Notes: generated by a model from the letters alone, not told the origin. A stretch of DNA of 64,000 bases from Firmicutes bacterium HGW-Firmicutes-15 (GCA_002840245.1 PHAA01000010.1:1-64000); one strand, 5' to 3'; positions 1 through 9,303 are shown, numbered from the stretch's first letter. Made by a program: numbers and translations.

Positions 1-1
1 T

Positions 2-36
2 TGATATGCTCCCCTTAAAATAGACAGTTGAAATAA
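2..36 (+). repeat. IS left terminal inverted repeat
   Basis: Matches the reverse complement of 1695-1729 at 24 of 35 positions, including an uninterrupted TAGACAGT block at 21-28. Confidence 0.75.
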
Positions 37-74
37 CAAAATTTTGACTGTGAACCGAGAGGGGAGTATTTTTT

Positions 75-806
75 ATGCCACATAAGAGTAAGCTGCCACC
101 TGAACTGAAGATTAAGATAGTAGAGGACTATCTTGCCGGAAAAATTGGAAAAGCTGAAGCTGCACGAAAATACGATATAGCCAATAGCACAATACGTGAT
201 TGGGTATATCTGTACCAAAGCCAAGGCCCACAAGGACTTACCCCGAGGTCAAGATGTGCATCTTATTCAGCAGAACTAAAGCAGCAGGTGGTAGAGGAAT
301 ATTTAGCAGGCAAAGGATCATTAGTGGATCTATGCAAAAAGTATATTGTTAGCGATTCAAAGGTAATTAGGAATTGGATAAAGAAGTATTATGGTCATGA
401 AGATTTGAAAGCTAGTAGCGGCGGAGGAAGTGAAATCTACATGACTAGGGGACGGACAACTAATTTAGAAGCGCGTATTGAGGCTGTACAGTTTTGCATA
501 TCCCACGGTAGGGATTATAAAGCAACAATCGATAAATACGGCATTTCCTATCAGCAAATCTATGCCTGGGTACGTAAATATGAAGAGCAAGGAGTAAACG
601 GCCTGCAGGATCGCCGTGGTAAACGTAAAGATGCGGCTTCAATGACTGAGGTTGAAAGGCTTCAAGCAGAACTCAAGCTCAAGGAAGCAGAGAACAGACG
701 GCTTCAGATAGAGAATGAACTGCTAAAAAAATTGGACGAGGTAGAAAGGCGGCGGTACTTAGCAGAGTTCGGCAAGAAAGCAAATACATCACGATTCAAG
801 AAATGA
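75..806 (+). CDS. IS3-family transposase OrfA
   Basis: A 243-residue DNA-binding subunit of the transposase. Three successive helix-turn-helix segments are visible, at about residues 8-50, 65-105 and 130-175. Each has the motif of an A-x-x-K-Y segment followed by a W-x-x-K/L-Y recognition helix. A heptad-leucine coiled coil (about 190-225) precedes the C terminus. OrfA of the IS150 group usually carries two such units, so this is on the long side. The start ATG follows a GAGAGGGG ribosome-binding site. The gene overlaps orfB by four bases (ATGA) and contains an A-AAA-AAA slippery site near its end. Confidence 0.9.
   Translation: MPHKSKLPPELKIKIVEDYLAGKIGKAEAARKYDIANSTIRDWVYLYQSQGPQGLTPRSRCASYSAELKQQVVEEYLAGKGSLVDLCKKYIVSDSKVIRNWIKKYYGHEDLKASSGGGSEIYMTRGRTTNLEARIEAVQFCISHGRDYKATIDKYGISYQQIYAWVRKYEEQGVNGLQDRRGKRKDAASMTEVERLQAELKLKEAENRRLQIENELLKKLDEVERRRYLAEFGKKANTSRFKK
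725..731 (+). promoter_or_regulatory. candidate -1 frameshift slippery heptamer
   Basis: A AAA AAA in the OrfA frame (CTA AAA AAA TTG). After a -1 slip the orfB frame is open through to the ATG at 803, and reads E-S-K-Y-I-T-I-Q-E-M just before it, resembling the usual start of IS3 OrfB. This is how IS3 elements make the OrfAB fusion transposase. Programmed slippage itself is inferred. Confidence 0.6.
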
Positions 807-1651
807 ATTCTGAAAAGGGTTATTCAATTCATCTGCTCTGCGACATTATGAAAATGAACCGTTCCTCTTATTACAAGTGGCTTGCCAGACCCAAGAGTAA
901 GCTTGAACGGGAGAATGAGGAACTGGTTGGGATGATTCAAGTTCTTTATGCGAAATACAATGGGATCTTTGGTTACCGCAGAATGACAATGTACATAAAC
1001 CGGGGACCGGAGAATCCATACAACCACAAAAGAATACATCGACTAATGGGCATAATGGGTCTAAAATCGGTTATTCGGAAAAAGAGGCCTAGCTATGTTA
1101 AATCCACGCCTCAGATCACTGCAGAGAATGTTCTCAACCGAGACTTCGCTGCAAATGGCATCAATGAGAAATGGCTGACCGATGTCACGGAATTCAAGTA
1201 CGGTAGCCAGAAGGCGTATCTAAGCGCGATTCTGGATCTTAAGGACAGGCGTATCGTTTCCTATGTTATCGGACACAGCAACAACAACCAACTTGTTTTT
1301 GAAACTTTTGATCAAGCTATACTAGACAATCCTGGCGCTACACCACTATTTCACAGCGACAGAGGGTTTCAGTATACTAGCAAGGTCTTTAAGACCAAGC
1401 TGGACGAGGCAAAGATGGCACAGAGCATGTCACGGGTTAACCGCTGCATCGACAATGGCCCGATTGAAGGCTTCTGGGGCATCCTGAAAGCCGAGATGTA
1501 TTATCTGCGCAAGTTCCAATCTTTCGTTGAACTTAAAGCTGCTATTGAAGACTACATCTATTTTTACAACTATGAGCGCTTGCAAGCCAAGTTGGGATCC
1601 AGGGCACCCTATGAGTACCACGACCATCTATTGGCTAAACAAGCGTCATAA
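803..1651 (+). CDS. IS3-family transposase OrfB (DDE integrase)
   Basis: A 282-residue catalytic subunit. The N-terminal HTH_21 region (about 30-95) is followed by an rve integrase core. The DDE triad is visible as the D in WLTDVTEF, the D in LFHSDRGFQYTS and the E in GPIEGFWGILK. It ends with the usual YNYERLQAKLG motif. The frame is -1 relative to orfA and overlaps it by ATGA, so it can be expressed by coupling, or as OrfAB after slippage at 725-731. No disabling mutation is seen. Confidence 0.93.
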   Translation: MNSEKGYSIHLLCDIMKMNRSSYYKWLARPKSKLERENEELVGMIQVLYAKYNGIFGYRRMTMYINRGPENPYNHKRIHRLMGIMGLKSVIRKKRPSYVKSTPQITAENVLNRDFAANGINEKWLTDVTEFKYGSQKAYLSAILDLKDRRIVSYVIGHSNNNQLVFETFDQAILDNPGATPLFHSDRGFQYTSKVFKTKLDEAKMAQSMSRVNRCIDNGPIEGFWGILKAEMYYLRKFQSFVELKAAIEDYIYFYNYERLQAKLGSRAPYEYHDHLLAKQAS

Positions 1652-1694
1652 AAAGTATGGACCCCAAAAACGGAGTCCATCCCAGAAACTTTTG

Positions 1695-1729
1695 TTTTTC
1701 TCACTGTCTACTTGACAGGGTGCAGTTCA
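1695..1729 (-). repeat. IS right terminal inverted repeat
   Basis: Reverse complement starts TGAACTGCACCC, the typical outer end of IS150-type elements, and pairs with 2-36. Confidence 0.75.
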
Positions 1730-1803
1730 GTCTATTGGGAGAGAAATTATTTTAATTGGAATTAAACTTTTGGACAGCCTTTTATGTCCTATCGTCACTA
1801 GGT

Positions 1804-2907
1804 CTAGGGTTCCTTTAACTCCTCCAACAGCTTATCAACCAGTTCTTTTCTGAAGTCTTCTATTCTGGCGAAATCCATGGCAGGCACATAATTAGTTTCT
1901 AGTTCATCGTGGAGTTTTTTTGCAGTTTGTATAAAAGCGATAGCCTCCTGCAGACCATTTTGAAAGCGGTCTTTAGTAGCAGTCAGTTTTTCCTCATAAG
2001 GGTTTATGGCGGAACTGTCCAGGAATTGGTCAAAGTCCAACATACGCTTATATTTGCGAGTTGGTAAATTTATTTCGTAATCAGCGATATGACCGCTTAT
2101 GTCCAGCATTGCTACCTTATTTTCGGGGAGGATAATTAAGTCAATGTTAGTCGGGTCAAACGGGCAATGATATATCTCGGTATAGATGCCATTAAGACCT
2201 GATATATCTTCTATGTGTTTAAAAAGACCCTTAACACCTGCCCCCGGCCTTCCTTTAACTGCAAAGATGGCCCATTTATCTTCCAGCAGGCTATCTACTT
2301 TATTTACTATGCCCATCGGTGTCAAGGCAGCTGCGAAGAGATGGCGGGCTGCTTGGCCAGACTTCGGAGCATGCTGGAGAAAATCATCCGCAAGAGCCAG
2401 GATATTTCGGTTTACGGCTGTGGTATCCATTGCCTCCCGGTAGTAGGAACTCAACTCCCACCAGGTCGAGTGAGCTTCCTTTAGGCGGTTATATGCCCGC
2501 TCAAAATGTAACCCTATCTGTTTAGTAAGCCTGATAACATTATTCTTATTGCACGCAATCTTTTCGGCGTCCCAGTAGTCCCCCATATTAATAATCCAGT
2601 CAACAGCCCCAGGGTAGCGCGGATCGACCACATGGGGAGCAGTACCATCCAACAGACACAGATGCCGGTCGCCAGCTACCAGCCCATCCAGTGAATTATT
2701 GTCGGACGAACACCAGTGATATTCAAGGTCAATTCCGGCTTCGCTTAAGTCTTTGCCAATCATTTTCATGAATGTAGATTTACCTACCCCAGGACCTCCT
2801 TTTATTACAATTTTATTGTGGGCATCATGAGGGACGATATGGTCATAAAATGAATAAAAACCGTAACAGGTATTAGCTCCGGGATACATGTGCCTGATTC
2901 TTGCCAA
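1804..2907 (-). CDS. P-loop ATPase of the PRK06851 type
   Basis: A protein of about 367 residues with a classic Walker A (GGPGVGKST, residues 37-45). A second, degenerate P-loop-like motif (KGRPGAGVKG) lies near residue 220. This internal duplication is typical of the PRK06851 family of uncharacterised ATPases found in spore-forming Firmicutes. Substrate and role are not known to me. The frame is open to 2922, but the TTG at 2907 lies 8 bases after GGAGG and is preferred. It stands alone on the minus strand between the IS element and a REP-like palindrome. Confidence 0.75.
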   Translation of the reverse strand: MARIRHMYPGANTCYGFYSFYDHIVPHDAHNKIVIKGGPGVGKSTFMKMIGKDLSEAGIDLEYHWCSSDNNSLDGLVAGDRHLCLLDGTAPHVVDPRYPGAVDWIINMGDYWDAEKIACNKNNVIRLTKQIGLHFERAYNRLKEAHSTWWELSSYYREAMDTTAVNRNILALADDFLQHAPKSGQAARHLFAAALTPMGIVNKVDSLLEDKWAIFAVKGRPGAGVKGLFKHIEDISGLNGIYTEIYHCPFDPTNIDLIILPENKVAMLDISGHIADYEINLPTRKYKRMLDFDQFLDSSAINPYEEKLTATKDRFQNGLQEAIAFIQTAKKLHDELETNYVPAMDFARIEDFRKELVDKLLEELKEP

Positions 2908-3001
2908 ACTACCCACCTCCAAAATATTTGATCAACTTAATCAATTCTATAATCTATATGTCGAAAGCTTAGAAAATCCCACAGGATTATTATGGAAAAA
3001 C

Positions 3002-3077
3002 GGGGGGGACAGGTCCTGATATTAACATTAACCCTTGATATTACTTGGTTAATGTTAATGTCAGGGTCTGTCCCCCC
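3002..3077. repeat. REP/MITE-like long palindrome
   Basis: Arms 3002-3032 and 3048-3077 pair at about 27 of 30 positions around a 15-base loop. The outer ends are G-runs (GGGGGGACAG / CTGTCCCCCC) and the inner arms are ATTAACATTAAC. Palindromes flanked by GGGGACAG/CTGTCCCC recur in many clostridial genomes and resemble REP elements mobilised by Y1 transposases. Only one copy is in this window, so dispersal is not shown. Confidence 0.6.
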
Positions 3078-3089
3078 ATGCGGAAAATA

Positions 3090-3119
3090 ACCAGGTGAAG
3101 TTCTGATTCTTCGCCTGGT
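3090..3119 (-). terminator. possible terminator of the DUF896 gene
   Basis: ACCAGGTGAAG and CTTCGCCTGGT form an 11-bp stem with an 8-base loop, 30 bases past the stop. On the minus strand it is followed by TTATTTT. Confidence 0.5.
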
Positions 3120-3147
3120 AAAAAAGCATTGTTATTTATTAAGCTAA

Positions 3148-3321
3148 TTATTGTTTGGGTTTGCAGCCATCGTTATCCAGAGCAGTTTTTACCTGCATCT
3201 TCATTTCATCTATAAATATCCGGTAGAGTTTAGCTTGCTCCTCTTGTTCCTCTGCGCTGAGACCTTCGGTCTTCTTCTTTTTTGCCAGTTCATTTATACG
3301 AAGTTGAAATTCTTCCTTCAT
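3148..3321 (-). CDS. DUF896 family small protein (YnzC-like)
   Basis: A 57-residue protein. It starts MKEEFQLRINELAKKKK and continues through GLSAEEQEEQAKLYR, which matches the DUF896 helix-turn-helix hairpin signature (INELA-KKK-GL-EE-QAKLR). B. subtilis YnzC is the structurally solved member, and some relatives are encoded near SOS genes; the function is unknown. The ATG follows GGGAGATG. The gene is divergent from recJ, and a terminator-like hairpin lies just downstream. Confidence 0.85.
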   Translation of the reverse strand: MKEEFQLRINELAKKKKTEGLSAEEQEEQAKLYRIFIDEMKMQVKTALDNDGCKPKQ

Positions 3322-3549
3322 TTAATCATCTCCCAACATACTAGTATGAACTTATTATTGCATTTTAAACGAAGAAAAGTAAGCAGTGGTTTAGTTAAAG
3401 ATTATTACTTTTATTAAGAGATAGAGAATGATAATCTATCGCCTCAAGGTTGGTAAATAGGAATTCACCGGAGAACTGTTGGAATAAGTGTTAGTGAATG
3501 ATATTATGGGAAAAGTATGAAATCACCTTACTGGGGAGGATAAACCGTA

Positions 3550-6369
3550 TTGGATAAAATATGGGAGATGCAAGATTATAGTGAAGCGGTGGCCAAGGAG
3601 ATTCATCGGCATCTGGGAGTTTCTATGGTAGTATCTCGTTTGCTGGCCCAAAGGGGGATGGATGGGGCGGACGAAGCCCAGAATTTTCTGGATGCGGGTT
3701 TGGATCAATTAACTGATCCTATGGAAATGCAAGGGATGGCCGCAGCTGTTGATAGGATAAGAAGGGCCATTGAAAGCCAGGAGAAGGTATTCATTTATGG
3801 GGATTATGATGTGGATGGGGTTTGCAGTATTGTTCTCCTGAAAGACTGCCTTAATCGTCTGGGCTGCCAGGCTGATTATTATGTGCCAGATCGATTTAGC
3901 GAAGGCTATGGTTTAAATAAGAAGGCAATAGAAATATTGGCACGGGACGGATGTCAGCTTCTGATAACCGTAGATTGCGGCATTAATGCGGTTGAGGAGA
4001 CAAAATGGGCTATGAGCTTAGGGATGGATATGATTATTACTGATCATCATACCCCTCAGCCGGAGCAGCCTTCTGCCTGGGCCGTTATTAACCCTAAAAA
4101 TGATGATATTAAAGCGATTGCTAATCTGGCTGGAGTAGGAGTAGCTTTTAAGCTGGCCTGTGCGTTGGGGACAGGCAGGATAGCTGAAGAAGAAATATAT
4201 GAATGGCTGGATCTAGTAGCGTTGGCAACTGTGGCAGATATAGTACCCTTATTAGATGAAAACCGAATTCTGGTTAAATATGGGCTTAAAGCTCTGGGAA
4301 AAACAAAGCGGCCCGGGCTCAGGGCACTAATACGAGAAGCCGGACTGGAAGGCAAGCTAATCCAGAGCTGGCAGGTAGGGTTTGTGCTGGGGCCTCGTTT
4401 GAATTCAGCCGGTCGTTTGGGGTCGGCCCGTACCAGTATCGAATTATTGGATACACATGATGAGAAGGAAGCATGTGCGAAGGCAATTTTGCTGTGCAAC
4501 ATGAATAATGAGCGCAGACTTATTGAGGAAGGCATTTTTCAAGAAGCTGTGGCTCAGGTGGATAGAGATATTAAGCTGGAAGAGGATCCGATTCTGGTAG
4601 TTGGCGGCGAGGGCTGGCATCAGGGGGTCATAGGAATAGTAGCTTCCCGTTTGGCAGATTTATACAATCGCCCCGCGATAGTAATATCCTGGGAGGGCAA
4701 TACCGGTAGAGGCTCGGCACGAAGTGTCAGTGGTTTTGATCTTTATGGGGCGTTGAAATATGCCAGTGCCTCTTTATTGCAGTTTGGCGGTCACAAAATG
4801 GCGGCCGGTTTAAGTATTGGCCTGGATCAACTAAATGACCTTAAAGAAGCACTCAGGCAGTATGTGGGAGAGAGTCTGATTGAGTTAAAGCGACCCAAAA
4901 GCTACCGGGTAGATATGGATATAGATGAAGAAGATATACGTGAGCAGCTTATGGAAGAGATCGAACTATTGCGGCCTTTCGGCGAGGGCAATCCGGCCCC
5001 CCGCTTTGTCCTGCGGGCTAGTGCGATTAGCACTCCGGTATGGGTGGGCAATAACCGGGCCCATTTGAAATTCAGAACTGGGTTAAACAATATTGAGGCG
5101 ATTGCTTTCAATCGGTCGGATATGATTGATTATCCCCTGCAAAAATCTAGTCAAGATTTACTTTTCGAACTGGACGTTAACGAGTTTCGGGGAAAGAGGA
5201 GCCTACAGCTCAAGATTAAGGATTTGAAATCTTCAATTACATGGGACACTTTAAGCGGGGAGGATAGCGATTCTAATCGCCTGCTACGGGCTTTTAGGCG
5301 AACAGTTGATGAACTAAGAGAAAAGCGCCCGGTTCTTTTCGTATATCCAGCATATCGTAGTTTGGTAAAACACCAGGCAGTATTAGAATACTATTTTGAT
5401 AAACAGAATCTACAACTCTTGCATGGGCATCTCAGCAGAGAGGAAAGGGTTTGGGGTCAGAATCAACTAACAGAGGGAGCTAGTAAGGTGTTCCTCACCA
5501 CTCGGTCATTTTTACAGTATTATGAAAGTAGCTTTGGTCTTCCCACTGGCCTGCGTTATATGGTGCGCTTGTGGCCGCTGGCCACGCCAGATCAGGACAC
5601 ATCGAATTGCTGGCAGCGCGAGATAGAGACTATAGAGCAGAGAGATAAGTTTACTCTTTATCGCAGCAGTAATAGGCCGGTGAATAGCGGGAGAGCCTTA
5701 GTGTATGCCAACCTGGGCAGGACTGTAAATAGTTTGCGAGACGAATATCCCGAGCTCAAGGTGGAAGCCGGGCTCACGGATATGAGGCAGCGGCGGGCGG
5801 TGCGCCGGGAGTTTATGGGGGTTCATAGCGGTATCTTGGTGAGTGATGGTACTCACACGTCTGGATGGCCTAATGTCGGCAGTATCAATGAGGTGACTCT
5901 TGCGGACTCTCCTTTGGGGCGTTATGAGTTGGCGCCACTTATTGATAACCTGAGAGTTGATAATGAAATAAAGGTTGGGGTTGCCTTCGATAGAAACAGT
6001 GTGGAACGCAATCATATCTTTTTAAATAGTTTATACCCGGAGATAGATGCCGTTCAAGCGGTGCTGAGGTTCTATGTGCAAAACAGACGCAGGCTGAATT
6101 CAGTAAACATTGACAGCCTAGCCAGCCAGATAAGTGCAGAACTTCACCAAGAGTATTCGAGAATGGAATTGCAGTCAATAATGCGAATCCTAGCGGATTT
6201 AGGCTTGTGCCGGGTTGAGAAAAGCGGTAGTATTATGGGAATAAACTCCATGGATGTGGATAATGCGATAAGTAGTATATGCAATTCTCCCTATTATCTG
6301 GAGGGTTTGGCTGAAAAGCAGGTTCTGGCAGAATGGGAGAAGGATCTAAATAAATATTTGGTATGGTGA
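3550..6369 (+). CDS. recJ: single-stranded-DNA-specific exonuclease RecJ
   Basis: A 939-residue 5'-3' ssDNA exonuclease for recombination and repair. The DHH domain shows GDYDVDG (84-90) and the TDHH motif (164-167). DHHA1 shows FGGHKMAAG, followed by an OB-like domain (to about 560). The C-terminal 370 residues are a longer tail than in B. subtilis RecJ (about 786 aa). The tail contains a VYPAYRSLVKHQ...LHGHLSREER stretch resembling a degenerate superfamily-2 helicase RecA2 fold, then a winged-helix-like end. The TTG start follows GGGGAGGA by 9 bases. It overlaps rel by 7 bases. Confidence 0.95.
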   Translation: MDKIWEMQDYSEAVAKEIHRHLGVSMVVSRLLAQRGMDGADEAQNFLDAGLDQLTDPMEMQGMAAAVDRIRRAIESQEKVFIYGDYDVDGVCSIVLLKDCLNRLGCQADYYVPDRFSEGYGLNKKAIEILARDGCQLLITVDCGINAVEETKWAMSLGMDMIITDHHTPQPEQPSAWAVINPKNDDIKAIANLAGVGVAFKLACALGTGRIAEEEIYEWLDLVALATVADIVPLLDENRILVKYGLKALGKTKRPGLRALIREAGLEGKLIQSWQVGFVLGPRLNSAGRLGSARTSIELLDTHDEKEACAKAILLCNMNNERRLIEEGIFQEAVAQVDRDIKLEEDPILVVGGEGWHQGVIGIVASRLADLYNRPAIVISWEGNTGRGSARSVSGFDLYGALKYASASLLQFGGHKMAAGLSIGLDQLNDLKEALRQYVGESLIELKRPKSYRVDMDIDEEDIREQLMEEIELLRPFGEGNPAPRFVLRASAISTPVWVGNNRAHLKFRTGLNNIEAIAFNRSDMIDYPLQKSSQDLLFELDVNEFRGKRSLQLKIKDLKSSITWDTLSGEDSDSNRLLRAFRRTVDELREKRPVLFVYPAYRSLVKHQAVLEYYFDKQNLQLLHGHLSREERVWGQNQLTEGASKVFLTTRSFLQYYESSFGLPTGLRYMVRLWPLATPDQDTSNCWQREIETIEQRDKFTLYRSSNRPVNSGRALVYANLGRTVNSLRDEYPELKVEAGLTDMRQRRAVRREFMGVHSGILVSDGTHTSGWPNVGSINEVTLADSPLGRYELAPLIDNLRVDNEIKVGVAFDRNSVERNHIFLNSLYPEIDAVQAVLRFYVQNRRRLNSVNIDSLASQISAELHQEYSRMELQSIMRILADLGLCRVEKSGSIMGINSMDVDNAISSICNSPYYLEGLAEKQVLAEWEKDLNKYLVW

Positions 6370-8561
6370 TATATATGGGGCCCCAAACGATATTGGATCG
6401 GGTAAAGGAATATGATCCGAAAGCTGATTTTAATTTAATTGCTAAGGCATATAATTATGCCGTGATAGCTCATGGGGATCAAAAAAGGATATCAGGTGAA
6501 CCGTATATCATTCACCCGGTTGAAGTAGCCTTGATTTTGACCCGAATTGAAATGGATAGCGCTTCCATCTGTGCGGCTCTTTTGCATGATGTAATCGAAG
6601 ACACCAATTTTGACTATCAAAATTTGGAGGATGAGTTTGGATCAGAAATAGCTCTGCTGGTAGATGGGGTTACCAAGCTTAGTAGAATAGATTTTCAATC
6701 CCGCGAAGAAGCTCAGGCAGAAAATTTGCGCAAGATGTTCCTGGCTATGGCAAAGGACATAAGAGTGGTTTTGATCAAACTGGCGGATCGCCTGCACAAC
6801 ATGCGTACCCTTAATTTTCAATCCGAAAATAAACAGAGGGAAATCGCCCGAGAAACCATGGATATTTTTGCGCCACTGGCCCATCGTCTAGGCGTATTTA
6901 AGTTTAAGTGGGAACTGGAAGATTTATCCTTTTTATATCTTGAGCCAGAAATGTACTACGAAGTAGCTAAGAGACTCAAGACCAAACGTAAACAAAGGGA
7001 AGAATATGTACATGCTCTAATCCAGCAAATACAAGACGGACTTGAGCAGATAGGGATCAAGGGCGATATTGCTGGACGTCCTAAAAACATTTATAGTATC
7101 TATAAAAAAATGCTTAAGCAAAATAAACCTATTGATGAAATATACGACAAGATAGCCATTCGAGTGGTGGTCGATAATGTACCCGCCTGTTATGGAGTTT
7201 TAGGTATCATTCACACCATTTGGAAACCACTTCCTGGCCGCTTCAAAGACTATATTGCTACCCCGAAACCCAATATGTATCAGTCCCTGCATACCACTCT
7301 GATTGGGCAGGGTGGCGAGCCTTTCGAGGTTCAAATCCGAACCTGGGAGATGCATGCCATAGCGGAATCAGGTATAGCTGCTCATTGGCACTATAAAGAA
7401 GCAGGCAACCCCAAAGATCGCGACAAAAAGTTTGATGAGAAGCTCGCCTGGTTGCGGCGAATTCTGGAATGGCAGCAGGATGTAAATGATAATTCGGAAT
7501 TTATGGAATCGCTGAAAACTGATCTTTTTGACGATACAGTTTTTATTTTCACGCCTAAGGGAGCCGTTATTGAGCTTCCTAAAGGTTCCTGCCCGGTAGA
7601 TTTTGCTTATCGGGTGCATACCGAGGTAGGGCATAAATGCACAGGGGCCAGGGTTAACGGGCGTATTGTCCCGCTCGATTCTCAACTCAGCAATGGCGAT
7701 ATTGTGGAAATTATAACTTCCAAGAATTCCAGTGGGCCTACTCGCGGGTGGTTGAACTTTGTGAAGACCTCATCGGCTCGCAGTCGGATAAAGCAATGGT
7801 TTAAGCGGGGCCAGCGCCAGGACAATATTATTAAAGGACACGATTTACTGGAAAGCGAATTAAAAAAGAGGCATCTGGATCCCAAGGAATTGTTGAAAGA
7901 AGCCAAATTGGTCGAGATTTTGGGCCGCTTTTCGTTGATGGTGGTGGATGATTTATATGCTGCTGTTGGGGATGGCAGCCTGACTGTGAACCAGGTTATT
8001 AATAAAATAAAGGAAATCTATTTCCAGGATACTCAAGTGGAAGATCTCATTAATGTTCCAGCTAATAATTATACGGGGCCAACCCGGGAAAGAGAGGCCA
8101 CTGCCCTTAAGATAAAAGGGGTTGATGATGTGGTCATCAGGCTGGCGCACTGTTGCAACCCCTTGCCAGGCGATGCGGTTCTGGGCTATATTACCAGGGG
8201 GCGAGGTGTATCCGTTCATAGGCAGGATTGTCCCAACCTGCAAAATTATTTGCGTAATGAAAATGGCAGAGTGATGGAAGTAGAGTGGGCGGCTGAGAGA
8301 GGGATATATATAGTGGAACTAGAGGTTGACGCTATGGATAGACCCAGGTTGACCTCTGATGTTATGACAGTATTAGCCGATATGAGAATACCAGTAAATT
8401 CAGTATTTTCGCGGGTTACTAAAAATGGCCTGGCGGTAATGAATTTAAAAATAGAAATCATGGATATAGGTCATTTGAATGCAGTGAAGCAAAGAATACA
8501 AAAGGTGAAAGGTATAATGGAAGTAAGGAGGGTATTACCCGGAGAAACTAGAAGCGAATAG
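6363..8561 (+). CDS. relA: bifunctional (p)ppGpp synthetase/hydrolase Rel
   Basis: A 732-residue stringent-response enzyme. The HD hydrolase domain is intact (LLHDVIEDT, H75-D76). The synthetase domain carries the R-F-K-D motif (GRFKDYIATPKP) typical of bifunctional Rel rather than the acidic version of RelA, plus AHWHYKE. TGS (TPKGAVIELPKGS), helical, zinc-finger-like (HCCNPLPGD) and C-terminal ACT domains follow. It is translationally coupled to recJ. In many Clostridia apt lies between recJ and rel and dtd follows rel; neither is present here. Confidence 0.96.
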   Translation: MVIYMGPQTILDRVKEYDPKADFNLIAKAYNYAVIAHGDQKRISGEPYIIHPVEVALILTRIEMDSASICAALLHDVIEDTNFDYQNLEDEFGSEIALLVDGVTKLSRIDFQSREEAQAENLRKMFLAMAKDIRVVLIKLADRLHNMRTLNFQSENKQREIARETMDIFAPLAHRLGVFKFKWELEDLSFLYLEPEMYYEVAKRLKTKRKQREEYVHALIQQIQDGLEQIGIKGDIAGRPKNIYSIYKKMLKQNKPIDEIYDKIAIRVVVDNVPACYGVLGIIHTIWKPLPGRFKDYIATPKPNMYQSLHTTLIGQGGEPFEVQIRTWEMHAIAESGIAAHWHYKEAGNPKDRDKKFDEKLAWLRRILEWQQDVNDNSEFMESLKTDLFDDTVFIFTPKGAVIELPKGSCPVDFAYRVHTEVGHKCTGARVNGRIVPLDSQLSNGDIVEIITSKNSSGPTRGWLNFVKTSSARSRIKQWFKRGQRQDNIIKGHDLLESELKKRHLDPKELLKEAKLVEILGRFSLMVVDDLYAAVGDGSLTVNQVINKIKEIYFQDTQVEDLINVPANNYTGPTREREATALKIKGVDDVVIRLAHCCNPLPGDAVLGYITRGRGVSVHRQDCPNLQNYLRNENGRVMEVEWAAERGIYIVELEVDAMDRPRLTSDVMTVLADMRIPVNSVFSRVTKNGLAVMNLKIEIMDIGHLNAVKQRIQKVKGIMEVRRVLPGETRSE

Positions 8562-8612
8562 TCAGTAGGCGGTAATCATCAGGTACGCAAAATGTATTAG
8601 GAGGGTATTGGC

Positions 8613-9239
8613 GTGATTTTAAAGGGAATAGAGATAAGCAGCATGGGAGAAAACTGTTATATCGTAGGTTGTGAGGAAACTCTGGAGGTTGCAGTCATCG
8701 ATCCGGGAGGAGATGCGCGAGCCATTGTCAATCTTTTGAAAGAGAACGATCTAAAGGCCATCTATATTATTAATACCCATGGGCATATTGACCATATAGG
8801 AGGTAACCGTGGTGTAAAAGAAGCGACCGGAGCACAGATACTCATTCATCAACAAGATGCGAAAATGTTGGTTAATCCTGCTTCCAATTTCTCCTTTTTA
8901 ATGGGCTCCAAAGTAACCAGTCCCGCTGCAGACAGATTTGTTGATCAAGGTGATATTATTAAAATTGGCAACACGGTGGAATTAGAGGTAATTCACACCC
9001 CCGGTCACAGCCAGGGAGGGATATGCCTAAAAACCGGTGATATAATTTTTGTGGGTGATACCTTGTTCCAAGGCTCCATTGGCAGAACCGATTTTCCAGG
9101 AGGATCGTATAAAGATCTGATCCAAAATATAAAACAAAAGCTCCTGTGTTATGACGACGAGGTAGTTGCATATCCAGGTCACGGCCCGGCTACTACTATT
9201 GGTTTTGAAAGAAAGCACAATCCTTTTTTACAGCAATAG
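8613..9239 (+). CDS. metallo-beta-lactamase-fold hydrolase (glyoxalase II-like)
   Basis: A 208-residue MBL-fold protein. Metal ligands are visible in the order NTHGHIDHIGG (HxHxDH), HTPGHSQGG, GDTLF and the C-terminal PGHGP. The family includes YqgX-type hydroxyacylglutathione-hydrolase-like enzymes, which commonly sit between rel and hemZ in Clostridia; the substrate is unknown. GTG start after AGGAGGG. A near-identical 63-base copy of its 3' coding end reappears at 12452. Confidence 0.92.
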   Translation: MILKGIEISSMGENCYIVGCEETLEVAVIDPGGDARAIVNLLKENDLKAIYIINTHGHIDHIGGNRGVKEATGAQILIHQQDAKMLVNPASNFSFLMGSKVTSPAADRFVDQGDIIKIGNTVELEVIHTPGHSQGGICLKTGDIIFVGDTLFQGSIGRTDFPGGSYKDLIQNIKQKLLCYDDEVVAYPGHGPATTIGFERKHNPFLQQ

Positions 9240-9263
9240 CTTTCAATTTTTAAGATGCTTGAC

Positions 9264-9303
9264 AAGCTTCTCACCTCTTTGAGGAATGGGAAGCTTTTTA
9301 TTT
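9264..9303 (+). terminator. rho-independent terminator after the MBL hydrolase
   Basis: Nested stem: outer AAGCTTC (9265-9271) with GGAAGCTT, inner CCTC-TTT-GAGG, followed by TTTTTATTTTA. A decayed copy follows the duplicated gene end near 12550. Confidence 0.8.

Larger units (their letters stand above)
2..1729 (+). mobile_element. IS3-family (IS150-like) insertion sequence
   Basis: A complete element with two overlapping transposase frames. The ends form imperfect inverted repeats of about 35 bp: 2-36 begins TGATATGCTCCCC and the complement of 1695-1729 begins TGAACTGCACCC, with 24 of 35 positions matching. TGxxxTGC(A/T)CCC termini are characteristic of the IS150 branch of IS3. The left end lies one base from the window edge, so a target-site duplication cannot be tested. 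Both frames are intact and the DDE residues are present, so the element may be active. Confidence 0.9.

Noticed and set aside
4056..4535. 159-residue minus-strand frame inside recJ
   Set aside because: Shadow of a conserved gene; no SD and Ser-rich composition typical of antisense translation.
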